Below, piece by piece: positions 17,041 through 25,060 of a stretch of DNA of 61,506 nucleotides. The DNA is from JABCPE02 sp963516675 (GTDB lineage: Bacteria > Bacteroidota > Bacteroidia > Flavobacteriales > Weeksellaceae), in the NCBI GenBank assembly GCA_963516675.1, contig CAUQBH010000013.1:1-61506 (forward strand), written 5' to 3'. Positions within the stretch are counted from its first letter, which is position 1. Every line of letters begins with the position of its first letter. The notes beneath the pieces were generated by a model. That model had not been told where the DNA came from, searched no databases, and saw nothing but the letters and a program-made list of their open reading frames with translations. Made by a program: the position numbers and the translations under genes.

Positions 17041-17073
17041 AAAAATAAAAACCATTAGGTGATTCCTAATGGC
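17041..17073 (-). terminator. Putative attenuator hairpin before the oxidase gene
   Basis: GCCATTAGG pairs with CCTAATGGT around 5 bases and is followed by a T-rich run. All pairs are Watson-Crick except one G-T. The antiterminator partner in this copy (GACTTTTTATTATA) lacks the GGC part seen in copy A, so termination may be favoured here. Confidence 0.75.
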
Positions 17074-17125
17074 TTTTTTATATTTTGATAAAAATAAAAT
17101 TTTCTTTACCAATATAATAAAAAGT

Positions 17126-17191
17126 CTAATTGAACACCCTCGTTTCTGAGACTGCCAACATACACCATATATTATTTGTAAAGTTTATCAT
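17126..17191 (-). CDS. Diverged leader peptide before the oxidase gene
   Basis: 21 codons and TAG, exactly the length of the trpB leader. It begins MINFTNNIWC, so the second Trp codon has become Cys; the rest (MLAVSETRVFN) differs in sequence but keeps the frame. It may be a decaying copy, or a leader with altered specificity. Translation is not proven. Confidence 0.5.
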   Translation of the reverse strand: MINFTNNIWCMLAVSETRVFN

Positions 17192-17202
17192 TTTATTATA
17201 TT

Positions 17203-17487
17203 TTAATCACAAAGGATAATACCAGAGTTATTATTAAATTCTATCACACCTCCATTGATAGGAAAAGTGTAGCAGTTGTTTCGCTGTGGTTCTGCTGTGA
17301 AAAACTTAGCATAGTTCTGATTTTCTATTTTGGAAGTAATCAGTTTTACTTTGCCTGTTCTTAGAGAAGATACCACTGGGGCGTGGTCGTTCAAAATATG
17401 AAATTCGCCCAATTCTCCGGGAAGTAGGATAGATTCTACTTCTCCTTCGAATACCACAAGCTCTGGTGTTAATATTTTAATGTTCAT
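17203..17487 (-). CDS. atpC: F1F0 ATP synthase epsilon subunit
   Basis: 94 residues containing only the N-terminal beta-sandwich: LTPELVVFEGEVESILLPG, GELGEFHILNDHAPVVS and GGVIEFNNN. The C-terminal helical hairpin found in many bacterial epsilon subunits, which can inhibit ATP hydrolysis, is absent. Short epsilons are usual in Bacteroidetes. The subunit sits in the central stalk of F1. It follows atpD after 88 bases; the other atp genes are not in this window, so atpDC is split from the rest of the complex. Confidence 0.93.
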   Translation of the reverse strand: MNIKILTPELVVFEGEVESILLPGELGEFHILNDHAPVVSSLRTGKVKLITSKIENQNYAKFFTAEPQRNNCYTFPINGGVIEFNNNSGIILCD

Positions 17488-17499
17488 ATTTATATCAGA

Positions 17500-17562
17500 T
17501 TTGAAATTTGAAGTTTGAAATTTGAAATTGAATTTTCATCAACCTCAAATTTCAAATTCCAA
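17500..17562. repeat. Degenerate TTTGAAAT repeats between atpD and atpC
   Basis: Several near-copies of TTTGAAAT run in one direction (17501-17530) and their complements CAAATTTCAAAT run in the other (17545-17562). The two halves can fold into an imperfect hairpin. This could be an extragenic repeat or a weak barrier that lowers atpC expression relative to atpD. Confidence 0.5.
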
Positions 17563-17575
17563 ATCGTTGAATAAT

Positions 17576-19084
17576 TTATGCGTTTTCAGCAAGCATTTTT
17601 TCTCCTGCTTCTATAGCCTCCTCGATAGTTCCTTTAAGGTTGAAACAAGCTTCAGGTAAGTGGTCTAGTTCACCATCGATGATCATATTAAATCCTTTGA
17701 TAGTGTCTTTAATATCCACTAATGCACCTGGAATACCTGTAAACTGCTCTGCTACATGGAATGGCTGAGAAAGGAATCTCTGAACTTTTCTTGCACGGTA
17801 AACTACCAATTTATCTTCTTCAGAAAGTTCTTCCATACCCAAGATAGCGATGATATCTTGAAGTGCTTTATATCTTTGTAGAATTTCTTTTACTCTTTGT
17901 GCGCAGTTATAGTGCTCTTCACCGATGATTTCTGGAGCCAAGATTCTAGAAGTAGAGTCTAGTGGATCCACTGCTGGGTAAATACCTAATGATGCGATTT
18001 TTCTTGAAAGTACCGTAGTAGCATCAAGATGAGCAAAGGTAGTCGCTGGAGCAGGGTCTGTCAAGTCATCCGCAGGTACATATACAGCCTGTACAGATGT
18101 AATAGATCCATTTTTAGTAGAAGTAATTCTCTCCTGCATCGCACCCATCTCAGATGCCAATGTCGGCTGGTAACCTACCGCAGATGGCATACGCCCAAGA
18201 AGTGCAGACACCTCAGAACCTGCCTGAGTAAAACGGAAGATGTTATCCACGAAGAAAAGTACATCTCTACCTTGTCCAGTTTCTCCTCCATCACGGAAGT
18301 ATTCAGCTAGAGTAAGTCCAGAAAGCGCTACTCTTGCTCTCGCTCCTGGCGGCTCGTTCATCTGACCGAATACGAATGCTGCTTTAGAATCTTTCATTTG
18401 TTCTAAATCAACTTTGCTCAGATCCCAACCTCCATTTTCCATAGAGTGCATGAAATCCTCACCATATTTAATAATACCAGATTCTAACATCTCTCTCATC
18501 AAGTCATTTCCTTCTCTGGTCCTTTCTCCTACACCTGCAAACACAGAAAGACCTCCGTGTCCTTTAGCGATATTGTTAATCAATTCCTGAATCAATACGG
18601 TTTTACCTACACCAGCACCTCCAAACAATCCGATTTTTCCTCCCTTAGCATAAGGCTCAATAAGGTCAATAACTTTGATACCTGTGAAAAGAACCTCTGC
18701 AGAAGTAGAAAGTTGTTCGAATTTAGGAGCTTCTCTGTGAATTGGTAAACCATTCTCTTTAGAAAGAGCAGTAATACCATCAATAGTATCACCTACCACA
18801 TTGAATAATCTACCATTAATACCATCTCCTACTGGCATTGTAATCTGCTTACCTGTAGCTACTACTTCTTGACCTCTCTGAAGCCCGTCTGTAGCGTCCA
18901 TAGCAATACATCTTACCATGTCTTCGCCAATATGTTGTTCAACCTCAAGAACGAGTTTCTCTCCATTATTTTTAACTACTTCAAGAGCGTCATAGATTTT
19001 TGGTAATTCTTCAACCTCTTGAAATACAACATCAATTACTGGACCGATGATTTGTGAAATCTTTCCTTTAATATGGTTTGCCAT
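17576..19084 (-). CDS. atpD: F1F0 ATP synthase beta subunit
   Basis: 502 residues from the ATG giving MANHIKGKISQIIGPVIDVVF, the usual family start. An earlier in-frame ATG at 19135 lies upstream of the -7 element and is rejected. The subunit carries the catalytic sites of F1. Walker A is GGAGVGKTVLIQE near residue 155, followed by GVGERTREGNDL; the DELSEED region appears as MEELSEEDKLVVYRARK. The end, EEAIEAGEKMLAENA, is complete. It heads an atpD-atpC unit and is divergent from ribF. Confidence 0.98.
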   Translation of the reverse strand: MANHIKGKISQIIGPVIDVVFQEVEELPKIYDALEVVKNNGEKLVLEVEQHIGEDMVRCIAMDATDGLQRGQEVVATGKQITMPVGDGINGRLFNVVGDTIDGITALSKENGLPIHREAPKFEQLSTSAEVLFTGIKVIDLIEPYAKGGKIGLFGGAGVGKTVLIQELINNIAKGHGGLSVFAGVGERTREGNDLMREMLESGIIKYGEDFMHSMENGGWDLSKVDLEQMKDSKAAFVFGQMNEPPGARARVALSGLTLAEYFRDGGETGQGRDVLFFVDNIFRFTQAGSEVSALLGRMPSAVGYQPTLASEMGAMQERITSTKNGSITSVQAVYVPADDLTDPAPATTFAHLDATTVLSRKIASLGIYPAVDPLDSTSRILAPEIIGEEHYNCAQRVKEILQRYKALQDIIAILGMEELSEEDKLVVYRARKVQRFLSQPFHVAEQFTGIPGALVDIKDTIKGFNMIIDGELDHLPEACFNLKGTIEEAIEAGEKMLAENA

Positions 19085-19105
19085 TTCTAAAATTTTTCTT
19101 GTTTG

Positions 19106-19113
19106 CAAATATA
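19106..19113 (-). promoter_or_regulatory. -7 element of atpD
   Basis: TATATTTG on the - strand, 21 bases before the chosen atpD start. It supports that start over the longer in-frame option. Confidence 0.6.
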
Positions 19114-19182
19114 GTGAAAGTTTATAAAATAACATTGTTAAAAAAGAAGATTTTTATCATATTTGCGACAAATTTTTATCAA

Positions 19183-20103
19183 TTGAAAATTATAAGAGAT
19201 TTATCTGCTTACAAAAGCCCTGATTTTACTGCTGTTTCTATAGGAATGTTTGATGGCGTACATATTGGTCATCAGTCTGTTATCGGCCTTTTGAAAGAGA
19301 AAGCGAAGGAAAAAAATCTAAAAATGGCTTTGTTGTCTTTTTGGCCGCATCCGAGAAAAATTTTAAATCCAGAATTAGAAATCCACCAGCTGAATACTTT
19401 GGAAGAAAAAGAAACTCTTTTGGAGAAAGCGGGTGTGGAACTGCTTTTTTTACAGGAATTTAGTGAGGATTTTAGAAATATGAATGCAGAGGATTTTGTG
19501 AAAGAGATTTTGGTAAAGAAAATTAAAGCCAAATATATTGTAATAGGGCATAACCATAGTTTTGGAAAAGGAAAAAAGGGAAATTTTGAACTGCTCCAAA
19601 AAATGGGAAATGAATTAGGTTTTGAAGTGGAACAATTAGAAGAAATAAGTTTTGAAAATCAAGATATTAGCTCTACTGAAATAAGGCTGGCGCTTTTGGA
19701 AAGCAGAATAAAGGATGCCAATAAGATGCTGGGATACTCTTATAATCTGTCTGGCGAAGTTATTCATGGTAAAAAATTAGGACGAAAAATAGGCTTTCCT
19801 ACGGCAAATCTAAAAGTAGATTCTACGAAACTTCTTCCTAAAAAAGGCGCTTATATAGTGGAAGTATGGATTGATAATCAATTTTATAAAGGAATGCTCA
19901 GTATTGGGACAAATCCGACAGTCGGCGGAGAAAAACTCTCGGTGGAAGTGTATATTTTGGATTTTGATAAAGATATTTATGGTAAAAAATTGACTGTGAA
20001 TTTCAGGGATTTTCTCCATGAAGAGATAAAATTTGACAATCTTGACCAGCTTGTACAAAGGCTGAATAAAGACAAAAAAATAACTGAAAATTATAATTTC
20101 TAA
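19183..20103 (+). CDS. ribF: Bifunctional riboflavin kinase / FAD synthetase
   Basis: 306 residues starting at TTG 19183, just before KIIRDLSAYKS. The longer frame back to 19078 overlaps atpD and its promoter. The N-terminal adenylyltransferase domain has SIGMFDGVHIGHQ, FWPHPRKIL and IGHNHSFGKGKKG. The C-terminal kinase domain has GEVIHGKKLGRKIGFPTANL and GTNPTVGG. The enzyme makes FMN and then FAD; the exported FMN-dependent oxidase nearby is a potential user, but no direct link is implied. Divergent from atpD, with a terminator shared with map. Confidence 0.96.
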   Translation: MKIIRDLSAYKSPDFTAVSIGMFDGVHIGHQSVIGLLKEKAKEKNLKMALLSFWPHPRKILNPELEIHQLNTLEEKETLLEKAGVELLFLQEFSEDFRNMNAEDFVKEILVKKIKAKYIVIGHNHSFGKGKKGNFELLQKMGNELGFEVEQLEEISFENQDISSTEIRLALLESRIKDANKMLGYSYNLSGEVIHGKKLGRKIGFPTANLKVDSTKLLPKKGAYIVEVWIDNQFYKGMLSIGTNPTVGGEKLSVEVYILDFDKDIYGKKLTVNFRDFLHEEIKFDNLDQLVQRLNKDKKITENYNF

Positions 20104-20110
20104 AAGAAAA

Positions 20111-20136
20111 AGCCGAAGGAAAACTTCGGCTCTTAT
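20111..20136. terminator. Terminator between ribF and map
   Basis: The stem AGCCGAAG with CTTCGGCT and the 5-base loop GAAAA is flanked by an A-run and a T-rich stretch. It fits both convergent genes. Confidence 0.85.
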
Positions 20137-20144
20137 ATTTTTAA

Positions 20145-20954
20145 TTAAAAATCCATTGTAAATGGTTCTTCCTCCTTGCTTTGAATTCCCAAAGCTTCAT
20201 AAATATATTTAAAAGTAGACAGAAGAACAGGTTTTCCACTGATAATAGCTACATCATGCTCAAAGTGGGCAGAAGGTTTATTATCCAAAGTCGTTACAGT
20301 CCAGCCGTCATCATGGAATTTCACTTTTTCTGTTCCTAAATTTATCATCGGTTCTATCGCTAGGACTATGCCATCTTTTAGGACTTTTCCAGAACCTTTT
20401 CTGCCGTAGTTCGGTACTTGTGGGTCTTCGTGCATTTCTCTTCCTAATCCATGCCCAACTAACTCACGCACAACGCCATAGCCTTCTTTCTCGCAGTAGG
20501 TCTGGATAGCATTAGAAATATCTCCTACACGCTTTCCGCGGATACATTGTTCGATACCTTTATATAAAGATTCTTTGGTGATTTTAAGGAGTTTTTTTGT
20601 TTCTTTTGCGACTTCTCCTACCTCAAAAGAATAGGCGTGGTCACCATAAAAACCATTCATATAAACGCCACAATCTACAGACAAAACAGTTCCTTCTTCT
20701 ATTGGCTTGTTATTAGGAATACCATGTACCACCTCCGAATTTGGAGAAATACAAAGCGAATTTGGGAAACCATACATACCTAAAAAAGCGGGTTTTCCAC
20801 CATGATCCATAATGAAATCATGTGCCAATTTGTCCAAATAAAGAGAAGTAATCCCAGGTTTGATTTCCTTTGCCAGCATACCCAATGTTTTGGAAACCAG
20901 TTGAGCACTTTCCCTCATCAATCGGAGTTCGTCTATTGTTTTTAACTGAATCAT
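20145..20954 (-). CDS. map: Methionine aminopeptidase type I
   Basis: 269 residues. It removes the initiator methionine from nascent proteins. The five metal ligands are recognisable: Asp in SVDCGVYMNG and in GDHAYSF, His in VGHGLGREMHED, Glu in AIEPMI, and Glu in AHFEHDVAI. Cytoplasmic, with no N-terminal zinc-binding extension, as expected for type Ia. It is the last gene of a - strand run (GNAT-like, HAD phosphatase, map) with gaps of 7-10 bases, so these are probably cotranscribed. Confidence 0.97.
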   Translation of the reverse strand: MIQLKTIDELRLMRESAQLVSKTLGMLAKEIKPGITSLYLDKLAHDFIMDHGGKPAFLGMYGFPNSLCISPNSEVVHGIPNNKPIEEGTVLSVDCGVYMNGFYGDHAYSFEVGEVAKETKKLLKITKESLYKGIEQCIRGKRVGDISNAIQTYCEKEGYGVVRELVGHGLGREMHEDPQVPNYGRKGSGKVLKDGIVLAIEPMINLGTEKVKFHDDGWTVTTLDNKPSAHFEHDVAIISGKPVLLSTFKYIYEALGIQSKEEEPFTMDF

Positions 20955-20964
20955 TTTTAATTTT

Positions 20965-21399
20965 TTACCAGAACCAACCTTTTTTTCTTTCTTTTTTCAA
21001 TTTTGAATAAGCCTGAACTTCGCCATTTGAAATCCCAAATTCTATTTTTTGAGTGATGATTTCATAAACCTCGCCCCAGCCTGGGAAACCGCCAAGATTT
21101 CTATCATCTATAAAAACATCTGCATCTATTTTTCTTGACTGTGTATCTCCATCGAAAACTTCCCCTTCATAGCTTGAATTCACAGAATAAAACTCTATTC
21201 CATTTTTTTTGCAGAATTCCACAGCTTCCTCCAAAGCCTCTCCACTTCGGTAAGTCCAGAGAATAAGCCTGTATCCGTTCGCTTGAAGCTGTCTCAGCGT
21301 TTCAAATGCAAAAGGCTGAGCTCTCCCAATGCTAGGATAGGCGTCTTCCACAATGGTTCCATCAAAATCTATTGCTAATTTTTTGTTATTTAGTTTCAT
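20965..21399 (-). CDS. HAD-superfamily phosphatase, BT0820 type
   Basis: 144 residues. HAD motif I is AIDFDGTIVED near residue 10, motif II is LILWTYRSGE near 45, and DADVFIDDRNLGGFPGWGE near 95-110 carries the motif III/IV acids. The small size and the GGFPGW signature fit the capless BT0820-like group known from Bacteroidetes. The substrate is unknown. The gene lies 10 bases upstream of map and 7 bases downstream of a GNAT-like gene in one transcription unit. Confidence 0.85.
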   Translation of the reverse strand: MKLNNKKLAIDFDGTIVEDAYPSIGRAQPFAFETLRQLQANGYRLILWTYRSGEALEEAVEFCKKNGIEFYSVNSSYEGEVFDGDTQSRKIDADVFIDDRNLGGFPGWGEVYEIITQKIEFGISNGEVQAYSKLKKERKKGWFW

Positions 21400-21406
21400 A
21401 TTAACT

Positions 21407-22534
21407 TTATTTTATTTCCAAAGAATAAGTTCTTCTTCTTTTATGATTTGTCGGATGATAGTCCTGCCAAAGAGCTTGAATACTTGCGTTTTCCTCTAAT
21501 TCTGGATTGGTTTCCAAAAACTTTACACCTTTCTTTTTAAAAGTTTCGTAGATTTCTTTAAAAATAATCGCTGTTATGCCTCGTTTTTGGTATTGTGGGT
21601 GAATCCCAATCAGATAGAAATTTGCTCTGTCATTTTTCTTTCCTGCGTTCAGCAGATGCCACCACCCGAAAGGAAAAAGTTTTCCTTTAGCCTTTTGTAA
21701 AGCCTTGGAATAAGAAGGCATAGTGATGGCGAAAGAAATCAAACTGCCATATCTATCTTTGATGCAGACAATGTAGTCTTTATCTATGAATTTAAAATAT
21801 TTTTCTTTATAATGTTTAATCTGTTCCTGAGTAATCGGTGTATAGGTGGAAAGATGCTTGTAAGTGTCATCTAGGAGCTTAAACATTGGTTCTACCAATG
21901 GGAGAATGTCTTTTTTTGATTTGAATTTTACGAGTTCCAGTTCATATTTTTCAGCGATAAGGTTGCTGAATTTTTCCACCTTGTCAGGCAGGGTATCAGG
22001 GAAATTGATTTCAAATTCCACCCATTCTTTTTCTTTCACTAAGCCCAGCTGCTCCATATGTTTAGGATAATAATCAAAATTATAAATCCCAATCATCGTT
22101 GCCAATTTGTCAAAACCTTTGGTGAGCATTCCTGCTTTGTCCAAATTTGTAAAACCCATCGGGCCTTCTATTTTAGAAATCCCTTTGGATTTAGCATATT
22201 CTATCGCGGTGTCTATTAGTGTTTTAGAAACTTCTATGTCATCTATAAAATCTAGCCAGCCAAATCTTACCTTTCGGATACCGAGCTCTTTTTCCTCTTT
22301 GTGGTTTATCATTACAGCTATCCTTCCTACGATATTTTTGCCTTTATAAGCCAGAAACTGAGCTGCTTCAGAATATTGTAAGGCAGGATTTTCTTCTTTT
22401 ACCCAAATACTTTTTTCTTCATTGATGAGTGGCGGTACATAGTAGGGATTTCCCTTGTACAGCTCCATTGGAAACTTTATAAAAAGTTCCAAATCAGATG
22501 AATTAAGTACTTGTTTTACTTTTATATCAGACAT
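21407..22534 (-). CDS. GNAT-like N-acyltransferase family protein
   Basis: 375 residues from the ATG giving MSDIKVKQVLNSSDLELFI. The longer frame would begin upstream of the -7 element and is rejected. An N-terminal helical part with NPYYVPPLINEEKSI and a C-terminal acetyltransferase-like fold with FYLIGIHPQYQKRGITAIIF (a plausible acyl-CoA loop) put it near the YghO/GNAT group. Substrate unknown. It heads the run GNAT-HAD-map. Cytoplasmic. Confidence 0.75.
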   Translation of the reverse strand: MSDIKVKQVLNSSDLELFIKFPMELYKGNPYYVPPLINEEKSIWVKEENPALQYSEAAQFLAYKGKNIVGRIAVMINHKEEKELGIRKVRFGWLDFIDDIEVSKTLIDTAIEYAKSKGISKIEGPMGFTNLDKAGMLTKGFDKLATMIGIYNFDYYPKHMEQLGLVKEKEWVEFEINFPDTLPDKVEKFSNLIAEKYELELVKFKSKKDILPLVEPMFKLLDDTYKHLSTYTPITQEQIKHYKEKYFKFIDKDYIVCIKDRYGSLISFAITMPSYSKALQKAKGKLFPFGWWHLLNAGKKNDRANFYLIGIHPQYQKRGITAIIFKEIYETFKKKGVKFLETNPELEENASIQALWQDYHPTNHKRRRTYSLEIK

Positions 22535-22554
22535 TCTCTTTTTTAAATATTCTG

Positions 22555-22562
22555 CAAAAATA
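22555..22562 (-). promoter_or_regulatory. -7 element of the GNAT-HAD-map unit
   Basis: TATTTTTG on the - strand, 20 bases before the ATG at 22534. Confidence 0.6.
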
Positions 22563-22666
22563 AGATTATTTATTTTTCTATAACGAATAAGAACCAAAAA
22601 TTATGACAAAATGTGCTTTGGCATAGTTTTTATATTAAAATAAATTCAGTAAAATATAGTATAGAG

Positions 22667-23362
22667 ATGATTTATTTAATTTTAGGTGCAATTTTTTTGG
22701 CGAGTATGTTTGTTCAAAATAAACTAAAGTCAAAATTTGCTCATTATTCAAATGTAAGATTACAAAACGGAATGTCTGGTAAAGAAATTGCTGAAAAAAT
22801 GCTGGCGGACAATGGTATCCACGATGTGAAGGTAATCTCCGTAGCGGGACAGCTCACAGACCACTATAACCCAATGGATAAAACAGTAAACCTCTCTGAT
22901 GTGGTTTATAACGAAAGAAATGCAGCCGCAGCGGCTGTAGCAGCCCATGAATGCGGACATGCCGTACAGCATGCTGTGGGATATTCCATGCTTCAGCTTC
23001 GTTCCAGATTAGTTCCTATCGTGAATATTAGTTCTCATTTGGTTCAGTTTGTGATGATGGCTGGTGTTGCCATGCTGGCAGCTCAGATGGCTTTGGGAAA
23101 GACAGTTTTGCTGATAGGAGTTTTGCTATTTGCGATGACTACGCTGTTTGCATTCGTAACTCTTCCTGTGGAATATGATGCCAGCAATCGTGCATTGGCA
23201 TGGCTGAAACAGACAGGAACAGTAACTCCGCAAGAAATGGAAGGCGCAGAAGACAGCCTGAAATGGGCAGCGAGAACCTATTTAGTGGCAGCGCTAGGCT
23301 CTTTGGCTCAGCTTTTATATTACGCTTCTATGCTTTTAGGAGGTAGCCGAAGAGAGGAATAA
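22667..23362 (+). CDS. Membrane zinc metallopeptidase, YugP family
   Basis: 231 residues from the ATG giving MIYLILGAIFLASMFVQ, preferred over the ATG at 22613 because it yields a clean N-terminal membrane anchor. The zinc site is HECGHAVQH (near residue 100), and the last ligand is probably Glu in LPVEYDAS. Three further hydrophobic segments follow (about 125-145, 150-172 and 205-225). The family is integral to the inner membrane; its physiological substrates are unclear. Divergent from the GNAT gene, convergent with yigZ. Confidence 0.9.
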   Translation: MIYLILGAIFLASMFVQNKLKSKFAHYSNVRLQNGMSGKEIAEKMLADNGIHDVKVISVAGQLTDHYNPMDKTVNLSDVVYNERNAAAAAVAAHECGHAVQHAVGYSMLQLRSRLVPIVNISSHLVQFVMMAGVAMLAAQMALGKTVLLIGVLLFAMTTLFAFVTLPVEYDASNRALAWLKQTGTVTPQEMEGAEDSLKWAARTYLVAALGSLAQLLYYASMLLGGSRREE

Positions 23363-23366
23363 CTTT

Positions 23367-23969
23367 TTAGATAAATTTAAATGTAACTTGATACATCTCG
23401 GATAAAATATCTGAGATGTTTTCTTTTTGTGAAGTTTTGATAAATGCTGTGATAGAGCATGTTTCCTGTGTATCAAAATTTACAACTCGTGCATCGAATT
23501 TATTCAGCAATGAGAAAATTACATTCTGCTGAGAAAAATTAAATTGGATTTCTATTTCAGTTTCTAATTCTTTTGTGATGATTTTGGCTTCTTCCAGAGT
23601 TGCTTTCGCGCTTTCTTTGTAGGTTTTTACGAGTCCTCCAACGCCTAATTTTGTTCCCCCGAAATACCTTACAATAATCAATAAAACATTGGTAACATCG
23701 TGCGCAAGCAGCTGATTATAAATAGGCAGCCCCGCGCTTCCCGAAGGCTCTCCATCATCATTGATACGGTAGTTTTCCCCATTCAGCCCCAGCCGAAAAG
23801 CATAGCAGTGGTGGGTAGCTTTTGGGTGTAACTCCTTGATTTTGTTTAGTTTTTCTTTATAATCATTTTCAGAAAGAATAGGGTAGGCAAAGCCGATGAA
23901 TTTGCTTCCTTTTTCCTTAACTAAAACATTTTCAATGGATTTCTCTATGGTTTGATATTCGTATTTCAT
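23367..23969 (-). CDS. YigZ/IMPACT family protein
   Basis: 200 residues. The N-terminal IMPACT (UPF0029) domain has KGSKFIGFAYPI, ATHHCYAFRLG, the signature NDDGEPSGSAGLPI, and VRYFGGTKLGVGGLV. The C-terminal part (about 135-200) is the DUF1949-type ferredoxin-like domain. The family is linked to translation regulation, but its role in bacteria is not settled. Its start abuts ribD (the ribD stop ends one base before), so the two are almost certainly cotranscribed. Confidence 0.92.
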   Translation of the reverse strand: MKYEYQTIEKSIENVLVKEKGSKFIGFAYPILSENDYKEKLNKIKELHPKATHHCYAFRLGLNGENYRINDDGEPSGSAGLPIYNQLLAHDVTNVLLIIVRYFGGTKLGVGGLVKTYKESAKATLEEAKIITKELETEIEIQFNFSQQNVIFSLLNKFDARVVNFDTQETCSITAFIKTSQKENISDILSEMYQVTFKFI

Positions 23970-24992
23970 TTACTGATTTTGAAAATGATAGAGCGTATTG
24001 TCTCGCAATTTACTGATTTTATTTGGTTTTGGGCTAAAAACAGGAGCTTTGGTTCCGTTTTTTAAATTTATATTATCGGCTTTGATGACAAAAGCTTCGT
24101 CCCAAATTCCAGCATTGATAAACTGCTGTAAAGTAAAACTTCCACCTTCCACAATTACCGATTGTATCTGCTCTTCCCACAGTTTTTCCAGAAGATTTTT
24201 TATGAAGTTTTTTCTTTCTATTTTTATGAATTTTATATTTTTTTTCTCTTCGCTTTTGATTGAATTAAAAACCAAAGTAGGTGCTTCATCATTATAAATA
24301 TTAAAATTCTGCGGAACTTCTAATTCTAAATCAATCAAAATTCGCACAGGATTTTTCCCAAAAACTTCCCTTGTGGTAAGGCTGGGATTGTCATTTAGCA
24401 CTGTGTTTTTTCCAACTAAAATAGCGTGTTCATCGGCTCTTAACTGGTGTACCCATTGTTTGGCTAATGAATTGCTGACCGCTGATGGTTTAAAGTCTTT
24501 ATCCAAAAATCCATCCTCTGATTCAGCCCATTTTAGGATGATATAAGGTCTTTTCTTTTGATGAAAAGTGAAAAATCTTTTGTTAAGTTCTCTGCATTCA
24601 TTCTCTAAAACTCCTGAAGCTACCGCTATTCCAGAATCTTCTAAGATTTTTTTTCCTTTTCCATCTACTTTTTCGTGAGAGTCCAAAGTTCCTATTATAA
24701 CTTTTTGGAAACCAATTTCTTTTAGTTTTAGGGCGCACGGAGGTGTTTTTCCAAAATGGGCGCACGGCTCCAAAGAAACATAAATGGTGGAGTCTTTCAG
24801 TAAAGTTTTATCTTGAACGGAGTTGATTGCGTTTATTTCTGCATGAGGATTTCCTGCTTTTTGGTGGTATCCTTCGCCTATTATTTTCCCATTATGGACG
24901 ATGATAGCGCCCACTATAGGGTTAGGATAGGTTTTTCCGACTGCTTTTTTGGCGAGTTCTATGCACCGCTTCATGTAGATTTTATCTTGCAT
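23970..24992 (-). CDS. ribD: Riboflavin biosynthesis deaminase/reductase RibD
   Basis: 340 residues. The N-terminal deaminase (about 1-145) has the zinc-binding HAEINAI and the PCAHFGKTPPCA pair. The C-terminal reductase (about 150-340) has ILKWAESEDGFLDKD, LVGKNTVLNDNPSLTTR and IVEGGSFTLQQFI. It converts the GTP-derived diaminopyrimidine to the ribitylamino intermediate of riboflavin. ribF lies about 4 kb away on the other strand. Upstream of yigZ in the same unit. Confidence 0.96.
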   Translation of the reverse strand: MQDKIYMKRCIELAKKAVGKTYPNPIVGAIIVHNGKIIGEGYHQKAGNPHAEINAINSVQDKTLLKDSTIYVSLEPCAHFGKTPPCALKLKEIGFQKVIIGTLDSHEKVDGKGKKILEDSGIAVASGVLENECRELNKRFFTFHQKKRPYIILKWAESEDGFLDKDFKPSAVSNSLAKQWVHQLRADEHAILVGKNTVLNDNPSLTTREVFGKNPVRILIDLELEVPQNFNIYNDEAPTLVFNSIKSEEKKNIKFIKIERKNFIKNLLEKLWEEQIQSVIVEGGSFTLQQFINAGIWDEAFVIKADNINLKNGTKAPVFSPKPNKISKLRDNTLYHFQNQ

Positions 24993-25011
24993 TTTTAGAT
25001 TTTGTCTAAAA

Positions 25012-25045
25012 CTTAATATTCTCCCAAAATTGGAAGAATATTAAG
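25012..25045. terminator. Inverted repeat between DUF349 gene and ribD
   Basis: CTTAATATTCT and AGAATATTAAG form a perfect 11-bp stem with CC/GG continuing inward after one mismatch. It lies just after the DUF349 stop (- strand). Only a modest T-stretch follows, so a terminator function is probable rather than certain. Confidence 0.55.
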
Positions 25046-25060
25046 AATATGTTTAAAAAA

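Larger units (their letters stand above)
16979..17191 (-). repeat. Direct repeat copy B: trp leader plus chimeric oxidase start
   Basis: The diverged copy of 15488-15695 placed before the oxidase gene. It holds the same elements in the same order: leader ORF, TTGGTAAAG, terminator, AATAATAAAAATATG start context and ten shared codons. Similarity stops after codon 10 of the oxidase and near the leader ATG. Confidence 0.85.

Noticed and set aside
19084..19135. Longer atpD start adding 17 residues
   Set aside because: The added residues lie upstream of a consensus -7 element and are not found in beta subunits.
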